The notes: a model not told the origin generated them from the sequence alone. 12,485 bases of DNA from Echinostoma caproni (GCA_900618425.1 UZAN01042243.1:4564-17048), one strand, 5' to 3'; counted from the first letter of the stretch, positions 1 to 8,490 are shown. Numbers and translations are program-made.

Positions 1-916
1 TCTAGTTGCTGACGAAGGATGCTTATTTGAAATGTGCGACCACGGCGTGTACGAAACCCGGGCTGCTCCCCGCGGATTTGCCTTCCACGAACTGGGCTTA
101 GTCTGATTGACAAATCAAATAGCAATTTCGGCGCTATTGGAATCCGATTTACACCCTAGTGGCTGGAACAGGCGTTGCGCAGCCCTTCTTGTAGATGGAT
201 GTAACAATCCATTCTCAACCATTATTAAAAGGAAGATGGCAGATCATCTGATCCTGCTACCGTGTGGCGTTTCAGGGCTTGGGGTCTCTTCGGATCTCCG
301 CTTCTGCTGACGGTCCCGTGGATAGTGACGTGTGCACTATCAAGAAAATGTGAAGTGCTCTGCCCAACGTTCCAAGCGTTGGCGTGCCGTCTACTTCGCA
401 GATTGTTTCACTAACGCACTGTCTTTTGGGGCCCGTAGCGCGGATGAGCTGGAATAACTAGCGGCCGTTTCCAAACCTGCTGCTGATTCCATATCCTTTG
501 CATTTAGCGTTCACCAGGCTTCTCAGTCGTTTCTCAAACTCTTTGTGAGTTCACGCTTCAGGAAGAGGCGCTGTTCACGATGCTCACTGCAGCCGGGATC
601 GTCCGACGCGCGTCAAAAGGTCTGAGAGTGTTAGCGTAGACCCGGGGCTTTACAACTCGATGGGTCGACCACATATATGTAAACTAGCTAAGTGCATTGC
701 GTCTTGAATGGTTGTCCAGTGTTGAGCTACGCTTCTCGCTGGGGTAGTAGTCAGCCTTGCGGCCGAATCGATTTGGTAGTCGACCAGCACGGCCGGATCA
801 GGTAGTTTGGCGACGTCACGCTGTTTCCATCTCAGTTATCTGCGGCAAACGCATCGCGCAGACAGCTTGGCATAATCTAGTGCGTGGTCGTACTTCAATC
901 AAGTATGGTATTGAAT
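1..916 (-). mobile_element. RTE-type non-LTR retrotransposon remnant: endonuclease end, linker and RT fingers (copy E)
   Basis: Reading the - strand from right to left gives broken but recognisable RTE/SR2-like protein pieces in the expected order. Near 879-891 is the end of the apurinic endonuclease domain (DHAL, from the family's SDH box). A linker follows with RDVAKLPDPAV near 780-815. At about 440-457 is LFQLIRATGPKRQ, then LKRHTVAGSDDLP near 240-277, the family's 'LKR.KA.GPDDLP' box at the start of reverse transcriptase. Next is RGEQPGFRTRRGR near 40-80, like 'REEQAGFRPGRG', running off the left edge as LRQQLE. Several frameshifts and stops make it a dead copy. It is clearly GC-richer than the DNA just right of it. 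The piece starts exactly one step after the point where the + strand endonuclease piece at 2165-2499 ends, so both probably came from one RTE. Family matches are from memory. Confidence 0.75.
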
Positions 917-993
917 TACTGTATTATAAATGACGTGTGCGTGCAACTTTACCTATATTTCAGTCAAAAATGTGTTCAACGTTACAATGGCAT

Positions 994-1012
994 AAAAATT
1001 AAAATTAAAATT
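994..1012 (-). repeat. Short AT-rich tail repeat of the CR1-like element
   Basis: The + strand reads AAAAATTAAAATTAAAATT, three imperfect copies of a 6-base unit. It lies just past the stop codon of the CR1-like C-terminal frame on the - strand. CR1 and RTE elements usually end in short tandem repeats rather than long poly(A), so this is likely its 3' tail or part of its 3' UTR. Confidence 0.45.
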
Positions 1013-1822
1013 CATATACAATAATGATAAAACTTAATCAGGTGTTCCTCTTTGAAGGTTTAAAATTAGTTCGTTGCGAATCTTCCCCGTGTCAATGAGA
1101 ATAAGAGCCAGATAGGGAACCGTTGAGTTGCGATTAATGTTTATGCGAGAGGGTAAGCAGCGAAGATTGGATCGGGTTGTAGCGTGGGAATGGCAAACAG
1201 ATAAATCGGGATTGAGCGGATGACTGGGGTCATCGAGTATCTTATGAGCGAAACTCTCACATATGAAAATCACACAATTTTTTGATTGGAGTGTTTAAAG
1301 GAATGAGATAAACACGGCTGATAATTACTAAACCGTGACGACGCTTATTGAAATCCTTTTTGAGTAGTCCAGGGAAAATAACGGGTGAGTAATAAAGTAT
1401 GAGAGGAAAAACGCATTGATAAACAAAGGAACATATAGTTTCATGCTTCACTGAAAATTGTCGTAGCTTGCGTATTTGGAAGGATAAACGACGCAATCTA
1501 TCAACACAGGCTAGCACATGAGAGGAATACTATGTTTAGAATACTATATTTGGTGACTTCTAGGTATTTGGTGGTATGTGTTCTGGTGATGGGTACGAAA
1601 TGATAATTGAGGGTTCCAAGGGATATTCAGATCGGGAAAGACTAAAAATGCATTCAAAGCATCTAGAAGTATTCAATTGGAGACCGGATTGGTTCGAGAA
1701 TGATTGCACCTGGTATAAACTGTCGGAAAATGATTCTATGTCAGATTGGTTTGAAATGGCTTGATATAAGACTACATCATTGGCATACTTAAAGGTCTTG
1801 GCTGGTGGAATTCGGGTAAGTC

Positions 1823-2143
1823 ACTGATGAAAGTTGAAAATAAGTAGGGAGAAAACATAGCACCCTGAAGGACTCCAGAGTTATTCGCTAACGGCTTTGA
1901 AATAGTGTTCCTTTGGCTTTCGTTATTTGAATTCTTCCTGTGAAATAATCCTTGAACCATGACAATAAGTTAGTGAGGCAACCGAATGACTGTAAATTTC
2001 GTAGAAGAGATCATGGAACGGAATCAAAAGCCGAGGAATAGGCATGGAACACACTACGAACAGCATTTTGAGAATAATGCAAATAAAGTGCATCTATTCG
2101 GCTTGTACACAAACTAAAAGGAGTCATTGGGAACAATAATACC
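1823..2143. repeat. Left arm of inverted repeat within CR1-like RT (pairs with 3053-3369)
   Basis: The reverse complement of this segment matches 3053-3369. Positions 1823-1969 and 3223-3369 are identical over all 147 bases by direct comparison. The outer part, 1970-2143 against 3053-3222, is clearly diverged. The left arm keeps about 31 bases near 1970-2000 that the right arm lacks, and lacks about 25 bases around the TLDAV box that the right arm keeps. The shared segment covers RT motif A to motif B. Confidence 0.9.
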
Positions 2144-2164
2144 GGGTGACTGTAGCTCGGATAC

Positions 2165-2499
2165 TGTCAAAGGTGGCTTCTACCACAACTTCAGGAGCGT
2201 CCTTTCAAACCATCTAAGACGGATATCATGATCCGGGCCGGAGAACTAAACGTATGGGTTGGTCGTCTGGCACCCGATGAGACCCATCTTGGTGGACAAC
2301 ATCCCTATCGCTCAGATAATGGCGATATAATTATTAGCATATGTTCAGAACACATTCTGTTCCTCGTTAGAACAAATTTAGACACCCCAAGCGTCATCTC
2401 TTCACTTGACGTCACCCCTCTTCGTTATTTTTGTTAACTCAGATTGATCATCTAGCTATTAGCTATAGATGGATAGGGTGTGTGAAAGACTGGCGTTCA
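2165..2499 (+). mobile_element. RTE-type endonuclease fragment (copy F)
   Basis: The + strand frames give FYHNFRSVLSN (about 2173-2206), then after a frameshift AGELNVWVGRLAPDETHLGG (2237 onward). This corresponds to the 'AGDFNAQVGRL.PDETHLGG' box of fluke RTE endonucleases; the catalytic Asp of GDFN is Glu here. NGD...ICSEHILFL follows, then after another shift QIDHLAISYRWIGCVKDWRS ends at 2499. Right of this the sequence changes to a CR1-like linker. The expected continuation of the RTE (FWNT..DSDHAL) is instead at the right end of the - strand piece, at about 880-916. It is a pseudogene fragment. Confidence 0.7.
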
Positions 2500-3369
2500 C
2501 AAGCATTCAAAATGCACCAGACAGCCACTGTCAAACAGCTTACGCTGCAAATCAGGTCAGAGACCAAAAACCTAAATGATTCATTCTCAAAGCAAGTTCT
2601 GGGACCTGGAGATGGAAGACGGTTATGGCAAGGGATCAGATTACCTTACGAGCAGAAGGATAACAAATCAAGTCATTGACATGGACAACCTTAATGAGCA
2701 TTCATTTATCCTTCACATGATCCTCGGTTTCCGTACCCTGCGGATTACCTATCTACCGTAGACCCGGGCACCCATGAGGAGGTTTATCATCTTAAAACTA
2801 CGAAAATCACGAAGGCAGTTAGGCCCCAATGGCCTATTGTCGTCAATGCTCAAGTATGACGCTGTTTCAGTTACAGAGATGTTTGCGTCCCTTAGTAACC
2901 AATCCATTTACATATGTTCAATTCCGGATTCCTGGAGACCGTTCACCATTGCTCCCATTCCTAATTAATCTTCATCTAGCATTTTATCTAAATGCTTTCT
3001 TCCTATCGCCGTCACCTCCTCTGGACTTAAACTTGCGCAGCGCTTGCAATCTGGTATTATTGTTCCCAGTTTGCGTATAAGCCAAATAGATGCACTTTGG
3101 ATGCCGTCCCTTCAATGATGAACTTTATTTGCAAATCCTTAGATAGTTCTAAAAAGTCGGTTCGTTGTGTTTTCCATGACTATTCCTCGGCTTTTGGTTC
3201 CGTTCCATGATCTCTTCTACTTCTTATTGTCATGGTTCAAGGATTATTTCACAGGAAGAATTCAAATAACGAAAGCCAAAGGAACACTATTTCAAAGCCG
3301 TTAGCGAATAACTCTGGAGTCCTTCAGGGTGCTATGTTTTCTCCCTACTTATTTTCAACTTTCATCAGT
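2500..3369 (+). mobile_element. CR1/jockey-like retrotransposon remnant, linker to RT palm (5' half)
   Basis: Frames on the + strand give a linker (VKQLTLQIRSETKNLNDSF and GPGDGRRLWQGIR, about 2530-2640). The RT fingers follow in 2774-2968, with SSMLKYDAVSV and IPDSWRPFTIAPIPN. Then come PIAVTSSGLKLAQRL (about 3005-3050), QFAYKPNRCTLDAV (about 3066-3107) and motif A, VFHDYSSAFGSVP (about 3171-3210). After a frameshift and a deletion of about 30 bp there is SWFKDYFTGRIQITKAKGT, then motif B, SGVLQGAMFSPYLFSTF, stopping abruptly at 3369. Here the motif A Asp is kept, but the Asp of the AFD box is Gly, the reverse of the - strand copy. Motif C and the C-terminal domain are absent downstream; matching sequences lie on the - strand at 994-1795. 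It is inactive. Confidence 0.75.
3053..3369. repeat. Right arm of inverted repeat within CR1-like RT (pairs with 1823-2143)
   Basis: This is the reverse-complement partner of 1823-2143. The terminal 147 bases (3223-3369) are identical to 1969-1823, and homology stops abruptly at 3369, where the left arm continues into motif C. The inner section is diverged by substitutions and indels. Confidence 0.9.
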
Positions 3370-3786
3370 TGCTTCTCTGCACGTTCATGATAAACCCGAG
3401 TTCATCTTCCAATACTTCATGTTAGCAAATACTCTAAGCTCTAGATGGCAAACGTTTTATTGGGTTCCTTTTCAGCGTGTTCGGCACATAACTAAAAATT
3501 TGTTTTGGTCACTGTGTTTTTGTGCGATACACTACGGTTCATAGATCCATCACCTCCTATAAAGAGAAACTGGTAAAAAAATCACAGCCTTTGAGTGATG
3601 TCTTTATTATTTCATTTAATTGTGGCGTTTGACACGTGCTTCTTATTGCGCGGCTCTCATAATGTGAGCCCTCGGTAATTTCACTGAATTCCTTTAAAAG
3701 GTGCTCACACATGGACGGGGGACAGTTTATCGTCGGTCGGAGACAGTAGTTTTTCGAACCTAGTCTCCACTGTTTTTGTCTTTCAG
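3370..3786 (+). other. DDX49: Intron sequence ending in a 3' splice site (acceptor AG 3785-3786)
   Basis: No coding or repeat match was seen in 3370-3770. The end carries a pyrimidine-rich run (about 3767-3784, including TGTTTTTGTCTTTCAG) and an AG at 3785-3786. The next base completes an Arg codon of the helicase motif Ia (TREL), so this is a phase 2 junction. The intron extends left at least to the window edge. Confidence 0.8.
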
Positions 3787-4733
3787 AGAGTTGGCCCATC
3801 AAATCGGAGAACAAGCTGCCGGTTTAAATTTGATACGAGGCACATCATTGTGCAATGTGTTGGTTATCACAGGTGGAAAGAGCATCGTTCACCAAGGGAT
3901 CGATCTGGCTCGTGGACCTCACATTGTTGTGGCTACCCCAGGCCGTCTGGCTGATCTGTTGCGTACACAACAGGCAGTTGCAGAGTCCAGTGAGACACCG
4001 TCAAAAGAATGGTCCTTTGATCGAACCAGGGTAATTGTGCTGGATGAAGCAGATCGTCTGTTGGAGGATAATTTCGGTACAGACTTGGGATTGATAATGA
4101 GTTCCCTACCGAAAAAGCGGCAAACTTTGTTGTTCAGCGCAACTTTCAGCGATGCTGTCAGAGCCGCAGTCGATTCATCTCGCACCACTGCAATCGAACA
4201 GAATAGACGGCCACCAATATTGTGGCAACCGACCGGTGTTACCCCAGGTTCATCTGCAACAATTGGTGCAACTACGGTGGATACCCTCTCACAATATTAT
4301 CTACTCATGCGACCCGAACACAAAGAGGCGTTTCTAGTGCACTCGGTAGACCAGTTTCTAACAAATAATCCGTGTTCCCTGATCATGATATTCACCAATA
4401 AATGCAAATGGTGCCATTTGATCGGCTTGATGTTGAACAGTCTAGGCATCAAAAGTGTGTTACTGCATTCATCTATGCCACAACGAGAGCGAATCTCTTC
4501 ACTCACTCAGTTCCGTTCCAGTCAAGTCCGAGTGCTTGTTGCAACAGATTTGGCTAGCCGTGGTTTGGATTTCCCCACTGTGGATATCGTCATCAATCAT
4601 AACGTGCCTATACGTCCCAAAGACTACGTTCATCGGGTAGGGCGAACTGCTCGTGCTGGCAAGGCCGGTCTGGCTTTGACTCTCTGTGATCTATTTGAAA
4701 TCAAGCGATTAAAAGCCATTCAGGATTTTATTG
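3787..4733 (+). CDS. DDX49: DDX49/Dbp8 DEAD-box RNA helicase, large central exon
   Basis: This exon encodes about 315 residues of an ATP-dependent RNA helicase of the DDX49/Dbp8 type. The family acts in the nucleolus in pre-ribosomal RNA processing for the small subunit. The motifs run in order: (R)ELAHQI, the end of motif Ia; GG; ATPGRLADLLR, motif Ib; VLDEADRLLE with DEAD at 4043-4054, motif II; LLFSATF with SAT at 4136-4144, motif III; IFTN at 4388-4399, motif IV; ATDLASRGLD at 4541-4570, motif V; HRVGRTARAG at 4631-4660, motif VI. The TPGRLAD.LR, LLFSAT and INHN.P...K.Y.HRVGRTARAG context fits DDX49 better than DDX47. No stop or frameshift is present. The exon starts after an AG acceptor with one base of a split Arg codon, and ends with the first base of a Gly codon before GTGAGT (4734). 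The Q motif and Walker A exons are not in the window. A Ser/Thr/Ala-rich insert lies between the two RecA lobes (about 4225-4280). Confidence 0.93.
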
Positions 4734-5046
4734 GTGAGTTTGCATTCTTCATGATGTTTTTTTGATGTACGACATGGAAAAAACATAAACTGTATAAATA
4801 TCAAATTCTTATATTTGTTTTATTGCCCATTAGTAATCGAATTATCATTCAAGTGATGATAGTTAGTATTTAAGTTACAGCAGATACCTATCCGCAGATT
4901 TTGTCATCTGATCGGAGTCGACGATAAGGTGTTAGTAAGACGATCTTTAGTGTAGACGATTCCCTCATCTACAGCTAATGCAGGTTCTTTGAAACCTAAA
5001 TTGACTGGTCCTCCGAGCACAGTTGTTAGAATAGCTTGAGCACATG

Positions 5047-5310
5047 CACCTCATGATTTATGTCAACAGAATCACGTTCAGAGGTTAAAATTATGGTATT
5101 TTTTGTAGCGAATAGTATACGAATGACTGGACAAAATTCCCCAGAAGCACAACCGGTTTCGAGGTCCTTGCGGCCCGTCAGGTTTGCGTATCCGCGGCAA
5201 AGACTGCAAAACCGGTCGTATGCTTCTGCGAAATTTAGTCCAGTGATTCCTATACTGCTCATCATAAAAACACTAAAAATCGACCCTAACGTCGAGTTGA
5301 CTGAGGTTAG
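5047..5310. repeat. Palindromic foldback / MITE-like element of about 264 bp
   Basis: The segment is nearly its own reverse complement about an axis near 5184. On the left, ACCGGTTT (5152-5159) mirrors AAACCGGT (5209-5216). AGAAGCACAACCGGT mirrors ACCGGTCGTATGCTTCT, GACTGGAC mirrors GTCCAGTG, and AGTATACGAAT mirrors ATTCCTATACT. Outer blocks ATGTCAACAG and AGTTGACTG, and ACCTCA and TGAGGT, extend it to about 5047 and 5310. There is almost no loop. Open frames exist on both strands simply because of this symmetry; neither looks like a gene. No transposase is present, so any mobility would be non-autonomous. The family is not recognised, and clear target duplications were not identified. Confidence 0.75.
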
Positions 5311-5795
5311 ACACATCTAGCCCACAACACCTGATACAAAATCATCACAGTGATTCTTCGAGACTTGTTCGTCTCAAGTCCACTCCCCGAGCGGTTAATT
5401 AGGTTTGCGTTGCATAAAATCGTAGTGACCAGGCTGTCACGATAATCTTCCTAAATCTTACTCAAGAACTAGTGAAATACAAGTGCTAAGAAAATTGCAA
5501 TGGTTTTACCCAGCGACCTATAGTGACCCATTCATGACTGGATTTTTGGCTTGTGGAAGTACGCCATCTATCATGTATTTCGTTGAATTTCAATACGGTT
5601 CAGATAGAACAAGGAGTGGTGAACAAGCTCGTTTTCAGTGATTCGTACACATGCCAAGTACATCACAATAAATATGACGCTCTTTATATATGTAGCACTA
5701 TTCAAACATGAAAAAACAATCATTTGTTTTGGGAAAGGGAGAATAACAGCATGGGTTAACAGGGGCTAATTTTGTCTTGGGGGGATTCTCAATGA

Positions 5796-6092
5796 TCACA
5801 TAATTGTTCGATCATCCGATCGTTGGAACCACTCGGGATATGGGGTGTGGGGAGTGGGCCAAGGGAGCTTAAGCGCCTGCACAAATTGGTTTTGGGCACA
5901 CAGAAGGGGGTTGTGCAGCCGAATTCCTACCGCTTCGGCTGTAGCCACCATACGACATCGAATCTGCCTCGATAGTCGATCACGAATCCGATACAGGGGA
6001 CGGAATGCCTCGGCCACATTTATAGTGTGATTTGTTTCAACTAGGTGTGAAACCACTGCACTAGTGAGTGACCCTGAGTGACCTGAGCGTTC
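5796..6092 (-). pseudogene. Probable GIY-YIG-like C-terminal fragment of a Penelope-like or similar retroelement
   Basis: The - strand is open for about 98 codons, bounded by a TAG read at 6093-6095 and a TGA at 5796-5798. It sits in a GC-richer island in an AT-rich intron. It reads SAVVSHLVETNHTINVAEAF, then RIRDRLSRQIRCRMVATAEA and VGIRLHNPLLCAQNQFVQAL, ending LKLPWP and PYPEWF. From memory this resembles the end of GIY-YIG nuclease domains in fluke Penelope-like proteins ('hL..tgH....AF.vlyr....R.r.L..AEAvaIr...P.LC.qk..v..L.LPWP'). The AEA Glu would match the catalytic Glu and the LC..Q part the terminal LN box. The GIY and YIG strands and the RT are missing upstream, so it is at best a 5'-truncated remnant. 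The assignment is tentative. Confidence 0.42.
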
Positions 6093-6769
6093 CTACATTT
6101 AGCCATGTGGGGTGGTGTTCACAGTTGTTTTGGATGTTCCACTGATTCAATCAACCGGAAAAGGTAAAGGCTTTCGTATTTCCACGGGATGCCGCATGCA
6201 TAACTGGATCACAACTTTTTCAATCCATCTGAGTTGATCAGTGCAACAAAATTCATCTTGATTTTCTCAATACAGAATCGAAAACCGTGGTTAAATTATT
6301 CTTACATTCCATATTTTTACCGGTCGTTATTTTCAACTGTCAGATAAACTTTTTAATTCCACAGAGAGAAAGGAAAGTCGTGCGACATCCCTATCTGTGT
6401 GGCGATTTTCTTTCAGTTGAGGTTTCTGATACTAATAAGCTTGTTAACGCTTTCAATTGTATAAGATGATAACAAATATGAATCCTTGTAACAGAGAGTA
6501 ACTGTTATATTTACAGATGCCTTAGATAATATCTACTATATCAAATGAATATGAAGTGCATGATTTCGATTAAGTCCTTAAATCTAACTGTGATGCAAAG
6601 TTTCCATTTTAGAATGGATTGAATGTTAATACAGAAAAGCTTTTTTGTGTGAGAAGTTTTGAGTTTTAGCTCATTTAGGACAGTTCGTTAATCATGTAAA
6701 CTCAGTGGTACTCATCACTGGTGAACCGTGGGGGCACTGCACAGCTGTTTCATCCGATTTATCGGGAAT

Positions 6770-7150
6770 CCTTAGGAATTCATATCCGCCGAATCCGCTG
6801 TTATGTTTATGAGACGCAATAATCATTTTGGTTTACTGAGTTTCCTACATGTAATGTCAACCCGTCGTTGTCCTTGAACTTGCCGACTTCATCACACAGT
6901 TTACCTGAGGAAATTCGTGCTCCATATTTACGAACTTCTTTCTCAGAAGTGGCGCATCAGGAATTCGATTTTTCCGCGATGATGTCTGTTTCTTCCAATG
7001 ACGGTATTAACAGATGAGCACTACGTGACGAGTTGGCTCAGAACAAGTTGCGTAAAACCAGCCCTGATAGACCAGTTAGTTAATTTCTTTTGTTCTGTTC
7101 GCTCATTTTCCTCATCTGTAGCTGCAAGGTTGTCGGATAACTGCTTCGAC
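6770..7150 (-). other. Unassigned degraded open frames, possibly an old coding remnant
   Basis: On the - strand two frames follow one another. The first (about 7140-7020) reads NLAATDEENERTEQKKL and NWSIRAGFTQLVLSQLVT to a stop. The second (about 7010-6835) reads LIPSLEETDIIAEK and, after one stop, KYGARISSGKLCDEVGKFKD. They look more protein-like than the surrounding AT-rich DNA and could be one coding sequence broken by a frameshift. I cannot assign a family with confidence. Confidence 0.2.
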
Positions 7151-7861
7151 GACACTGTCAACTCTTCATAAACATGAATGACAATCAAAACACGTGAATA
7201 CTAGTGCAGACCTTTTGTGGCACCGCAAGTAACTTCGTACCCATAGACTTTTAGCGTTGTTATCAGTTAACTTCCCGAGTCCCAACAGTCGCAGTGTAGT
7301 CTTATCCAGTCGGAAAGTCACATTGGGATTACCGCAAAGCAAAATAAACTGGTAATGCATAATTTCATTTTTAAACACCTACAAGGAACACTAGTTATTC
7401 ACTGACTCACCGATCAGTCCAACAACGTAACTACTCCAATTGAGGGTCGGCTTTCTGTCTTGGTAGACCGTTGATAGGTCTTGGTTGACATTGCATCAGT
7501 TGATCGTCCCCGCTTGTAAATCTCAACCTAAGACGAAAGTCTTTGTGGCGGAATAAAAGTACAGCCTGGTGGTTGGGAGGTGTCTTTGTGTGAACCATAA
7601 AAAACGGTTAAAATATGTGTCACACTGCAGTGTGCTCAATATACTCTTTGCCTGATCGAGCCGACGACTTTTGCGTCTTGGGTTTTACGAGGTAAGTTTG
7701 TTACCCTCTTCTTTTTTGGGGGGTTTGACATCAAGGCTTTTCAGTTCATCAATAAAAGATCCATGGGATGATTAGAAAGGACCCGAACAATCTCCAAATG
7801 GCTACAGGTACGAAATGCCTTGTCGGACATTAAGCCTTCATTGACACCGCAAACACTAGCA

Positions 7862-7869
7862 CACTCTAT
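7862..7869. repeat. Left target site duplication of RTE copy D (CACTCTAT)
   Basis: CACTCTAT here is repeated exactly at 8216-8223. Homology to RTE copy B begins at this boundary (ATGACGTGG) and its conserved 3' end stops just before the second copy. Confidence 0.7.
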
Positions 7870-8215
7870 GACGTGGAGACGAGGCATGAATAAATGCACA
7901 GATCGCTTAAGTGGTGTTCAAAAGACTCCGAAACCACATGGTTGGAGACACTGAAGGTCATGGCTGCGAACCGACAGTAATGGTAATCATGTTGTCACTT
8001 CTTATCAGACCAGAATGAAATAGTATGTATGCACAGTTGGACTGTGTATTCTGTGTTGACCACAGAGGTTCGTTTTCTTTTTCCGTCCCTAAAATGAAGT
8101 CCAATCCCTATCCTTCTGACAGATTCTCAGTTATCTTTTATGCAATGTGAGTTTGGCAGCGATCAGTGAAGTTCGCTTCACTAAATTACGCTGTACAATA
8201 ATGATGGTGATGATG
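7870..8215 (+). mobile_element. 5'-truncated RTE retrotransposon, copy D (346 bp, 3' end only)
   Basis: This is collinear with the 3' end of RTE copy B. ATGACGTGGAGACGAGGCATG (TWRRGM) matches 10806-10826. KDSETTWLETLKVMAANRQ matches KDSATGWLETLKKMVANRQ at the end of the RTE ORF, just before the stop codon. A 3' UTR of about 230 bp follows, containing the hairpin at 8165-8182 and ending AATAATGATGGTGATGATG. Between the two coding pieces copy D lacks about 50 bases. It is flanked by CACTCTAT on both sides. It is a typical dead-on-arrival insertion made by target-primed reverse transcription that stopped early. Confidence 0.8.
8165..8182 (+). other. Conserved 3' UTR hairpin of RTE subfamily (copy D)
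   Basis: AGTGAAG, loop TTCG, CTTCACT: a perfect 7-bp stem with a four-base loop. The same stem with loop TTCA lies at the same place in copy B (11090-11107). It lies 33 bases before the 3' end. This could be the structure recognised by the element's own reverse transcriptase; that role is inferred. Confidence 0.6.
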
Positions 8216-8223
8216 CACTCTAT
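8216..8223. repeat. Right target site duplication of RTE copy D (CACTCTAT)
   Basis: Exact copy of 7862-7869, directly after the GATGATG end of copy D. Confidence 0.7.
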
Positions 8224-8401
8224 CATTCCGAAATCGATTATGGCCCGCTCGTGTTCTGCTTTTGCGACTGGCAGGTCTTTGTAACCACTTGATTGTTCGG
8301 TTCTTTTTCACTCATCCTGCATTATTTGATATGGACTATGCACTAGATGACTATTCGCATGATTCTGACAACCAGTAATGTAAAAATATTTTGTTCACCA
8401 G

Positions 8402-8490
8402 GTAAGGAATTGATGGCTTTTGAGGTTAACGAAAAGAAAGTGGCAAAAATTATCACGGAAGTATCGATTGCGCGTCGGGATGCTGAAAGG
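8402..8490 (+). CDS. DDX49: DDX49 exon, start of C-terminal extension
   Basis: The two first bases (GT) complete the Gly codon begun by G4733. The following 29 codons read KELMAFEVNEKKVAKII, then TEVSIARRDAER. This aligns with the segment just after motif VI in DDX49 proteins (helix with 'KKLEEF.VEE..V..ILT.V...RRE.EI'). The exon follows acceptor TTTTGTTCACCAG (AG 8400-8401) and ends at AGG before donor GTAGGT (8491), phase 0. The charged helical sequence is normal for the C-terminal tail that packs behind the second RecA lobe. It is very short (89 bp) next to the 947-bp exon upstream. Confidence 0.88.

Larger units (their letters stand above)
918..2143 (-). mobile_element. CR1/jockey-like retrotransposon remnant, RT palm to C-terminus (3' half)
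   Basis: On the - strand from 2143 down to 1034 the frames spell the second half of a CR1-like ORF2. The motif A region is SSAFDSVPHDLFYEIY, with the catalytic Asp position of motif A read as Ala. Then comes motif B, NNSGVLQGAMFSPYLFSTF (about 1850-1900), followed after a frameshift by the motif C box KYANDVVLY (about 1770-1795, normally YADD). A thumb stretch includes LQLNTSRCFECIFSLSR. The 1257-1517 frame carries RLRRLSFQIRKLRQFSVK and SPVIFPGLLKKDF, and the 1034-1273 frame carries KILDDPSHPLNPDL; both are typical of the C-terminal domain. The last codon is followed on this strand by a TTTTAA-type tail at 994-1012. The exact 3' end is uncertain; I place it next to the RTE boundary near 917. 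Frameshifts and in-frame stops show it is inactive. Confidence 0.75.
4734..8401 (+). other. DDX49: DDX49 intron of 3668 bp hosting several repeats
   Basis: The donor is GTGAGT at 4734 and the acceptor is TTTTGTTCACCAG, ending at 8401. The phase is 1: a G from the left exon plus GT from the right exon make a Gly codon, and the protein then continues collinearly with the DDX49 family. Inside lie a palindromic element (5047-5310), a GIY-YIG-like remnant (5796-6092) and a truncated RTE copy (7870-8215). I see nothing I can name in 4734-5046, 5311-5795, 6093-6770 or 7160-7860; these are AT-rich. Confidence 0.85.

Noticed and set aside
107..310. A 67-codon open frame on the + strand
   Set aside because: It overlaps the - strand RTE remnant, has no motif and is explained as a chance frame in GC-richer DNA.
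1576..1764. A 62-codon open frame on the + strand
   Set aside because: It is antisense to the thumb region of the CR1-like element, which is the meaningful reading.
3650..3670. Small hairpin GGCTC...GAGCC in the intron
   Set aside because: It is a short stem with a mismatch and no partner or repeat elsewhere. Such stems are expected by chance.
3776..3786. Upstream in-frame TTG/TCT/TTC codons as the start of the helicase protein
   Set aside because: These bases are the pyrimidine tract and AG of the 3' splice site. The helicase lacks its Q motif and Walker A here, so the protein must begin in exons further left.
4734..4765. C-terminal extension GEFAFFMMFF of the helicase before a TGA
   Set aside because: It is intron sequence after donor GTGAGT. 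Joining to 8402 restores the conserved DDX49 tail.
5026..5320. Two overlapping open frames of 86 and 96 codons on opposite strands
   Set aside because: They encode similar peptides only because the DNA is a palindrome. No protein family was recognised.
5845..6030. A 61-codon + strand frame opposite the GIY-YIG-like frame
   Set aside because: It is a shadow. The - strand frame is longer and carries the recognisable residues.
7166..7378. A 70-codon frame on the - strand
   Set aside because: It has no recognisable motif, shows no similarity to other parts of the window, and its length is compatible with chance.
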